Below, in pieces: positions 6,409-6,622 of a DNA stretch of 6,622 nucleotides; position 1 is the stretch's first letter, and the number at the start of each line of letters is the position of its first letter. The stretch covers positions 1-6,622 of the forward strand of contig JASLDF010000029.1 in assembly GCA_030151635.1 (NCBI GenBank), given 5' to 3'. Source of the DNA: Bacteroides sp. (GTDB taxonomy: Bacteria > Bacteroidota > Bacteroidia > Bacteroidales > Bacteroidaceae). The notes under the pieces are model-generated. The model made no database searches and was not told the origin of the DNA. It saw only the letters and a list, made by a program, of their open reading frames with translations. Both the position numbers and the translations under genes were made by a program.

Positions 6409-6622
6409 CTAATCGATAATGTCCAAAGGGACTTGTCGATTAATTGCTTCATTAAATGAGATTAAGGTTTCCGTTCTAGAAACCCCTATTTTTTGCAACT
6501 TATTATGAATTATACTCAACAAATGATTGTTATTTTGCGCATAAATCTTAATAAATATATCATATCTTCCAGTAGTAAAATGACATTCAACAACCTCTGG
6601 AATCTCTCTTAAAGATTTTATT
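6409..6622 (-). CDS. Lrp/AsnC-family transcriptional regulator, C-terminal domain, 5' truncated by window edge
   Basis: Reading the minus strand in from the window edge gives 70 residues (first full codon 6621-6619) ending at TAG (6411-6409). The sequence IKSLREIPEVVECHFTTGRY, then DIFIKIYAQNNNHLLSIIHN, then KLQKIGVSRTETLISF, is the AsnC/RAM ligand-binding domain: IPEVVECHFTTGRYD gives the strand-turn-strand, the helix HLLSIIHNKLQKIGV follows, and the last strand is RTETLISFNEAI. These regulators form dimers to octamers, bind DNA through an N-terminal helix-turn-helix that is outside the window, and often sense amino acids through this domain. Typical length is 150-160 residues, so about half is missing. 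Its targets and ligand cannot be told from here. It is convergent with folA and shares the terminator between them. Confidence 0.92.
   Translation of the reverse strand, partial: IKSLREIPEVVECHFTTGRYDIFIKIYAQNNNHLLSIIHNKLQKIGVSRTETLISFNEAINRQVPLDIID

Noticed and set aside
1..6622. Mobile elements, CRISPR arrays, tRNA or rRNA genes, toxin-antitoxin or defence systems
   Set aside because: I saw no transposase or integrase motifs, direct-repeat arrays, cloverleaf-like sequence or small paired genes; nearly all bases are explained by conserved household genes.

Overview
This window looks like ordinary chromosomal DNA from a member of the Bacteroidota. The sequence is AT-rich. No start codon in the window has a clear Shine-Dalgarno sequence. 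The 174-bp divergent intergenic region holds promoter-like elements of the Bacteroidota type (TAnnTTTG near -7). The predicted proteins also fit that phylum. I cannot name a genus from the sequence alone.

Layout. (1) Positions 1-2147, + strand: the end of a metal-type efflux operon. It has the C-terminal 319 residues of a heavy-metal RND pump (CusA/CzcA type), then, after only 2 nt, a TolC-family outer-membrane channel. The membrane fusion partner is not in the window and is probably upstream. (2) Positions 2142-3578, - strand: an RsmF-like/NOL1-NOP2-Sun rRNA m5C methyltransferase. It converges on the channel gene, and the two share the palindromic hexamer TTATAA as their last Leu codon plus stop. 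(3) Positions 3579-3752: divergent intergenic region with promoter-like elements on both strands. (4) Positions 3753-6322, + strand: a tight cluster of an exported phospholipase D/cardiolipin synthase-like protein (TTG start), thymidylate synthase (thyA) and dihydrofolate reductase (folA), with gaps of 30 and 11 nt. (5) Positions 6328-6355: a perfect 28-nt palindrome acting as a probable two-way terminator. (6) Positions 6409-6622, - strand: the C-terminal ligand-binding domain of an Lrp/AsnC regulator, running off the window edge.

How the genes work together. The RND pump and channel form two of the three parts of an envelope-spanning efflux machine. ThyA and FolA form the thymidylate cycle: ThyA makes dTMP and turns methylene-tetrahydrofolate into dihydrofolate, which FolA reduces back to tetrahydrofolate. 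The PLD-family gene is probably co-transcribed with them, but I see no metabolic link. The methyltransferase modifies rRNA and is independent.

I found no mobile element, CRISPR array, RNA gene or evident new system. The points worth a second look are small-scale: the shared stop hexamer, an antisense terminator-like hairpin inside the methyltransferase gene, an A8 tract in that same gene, the TTG start and signal peptide of the PLD protein, and a Trp-to-Tyr change in the DHFR active-site loop. No stretch over 300 bases lacks a gene.
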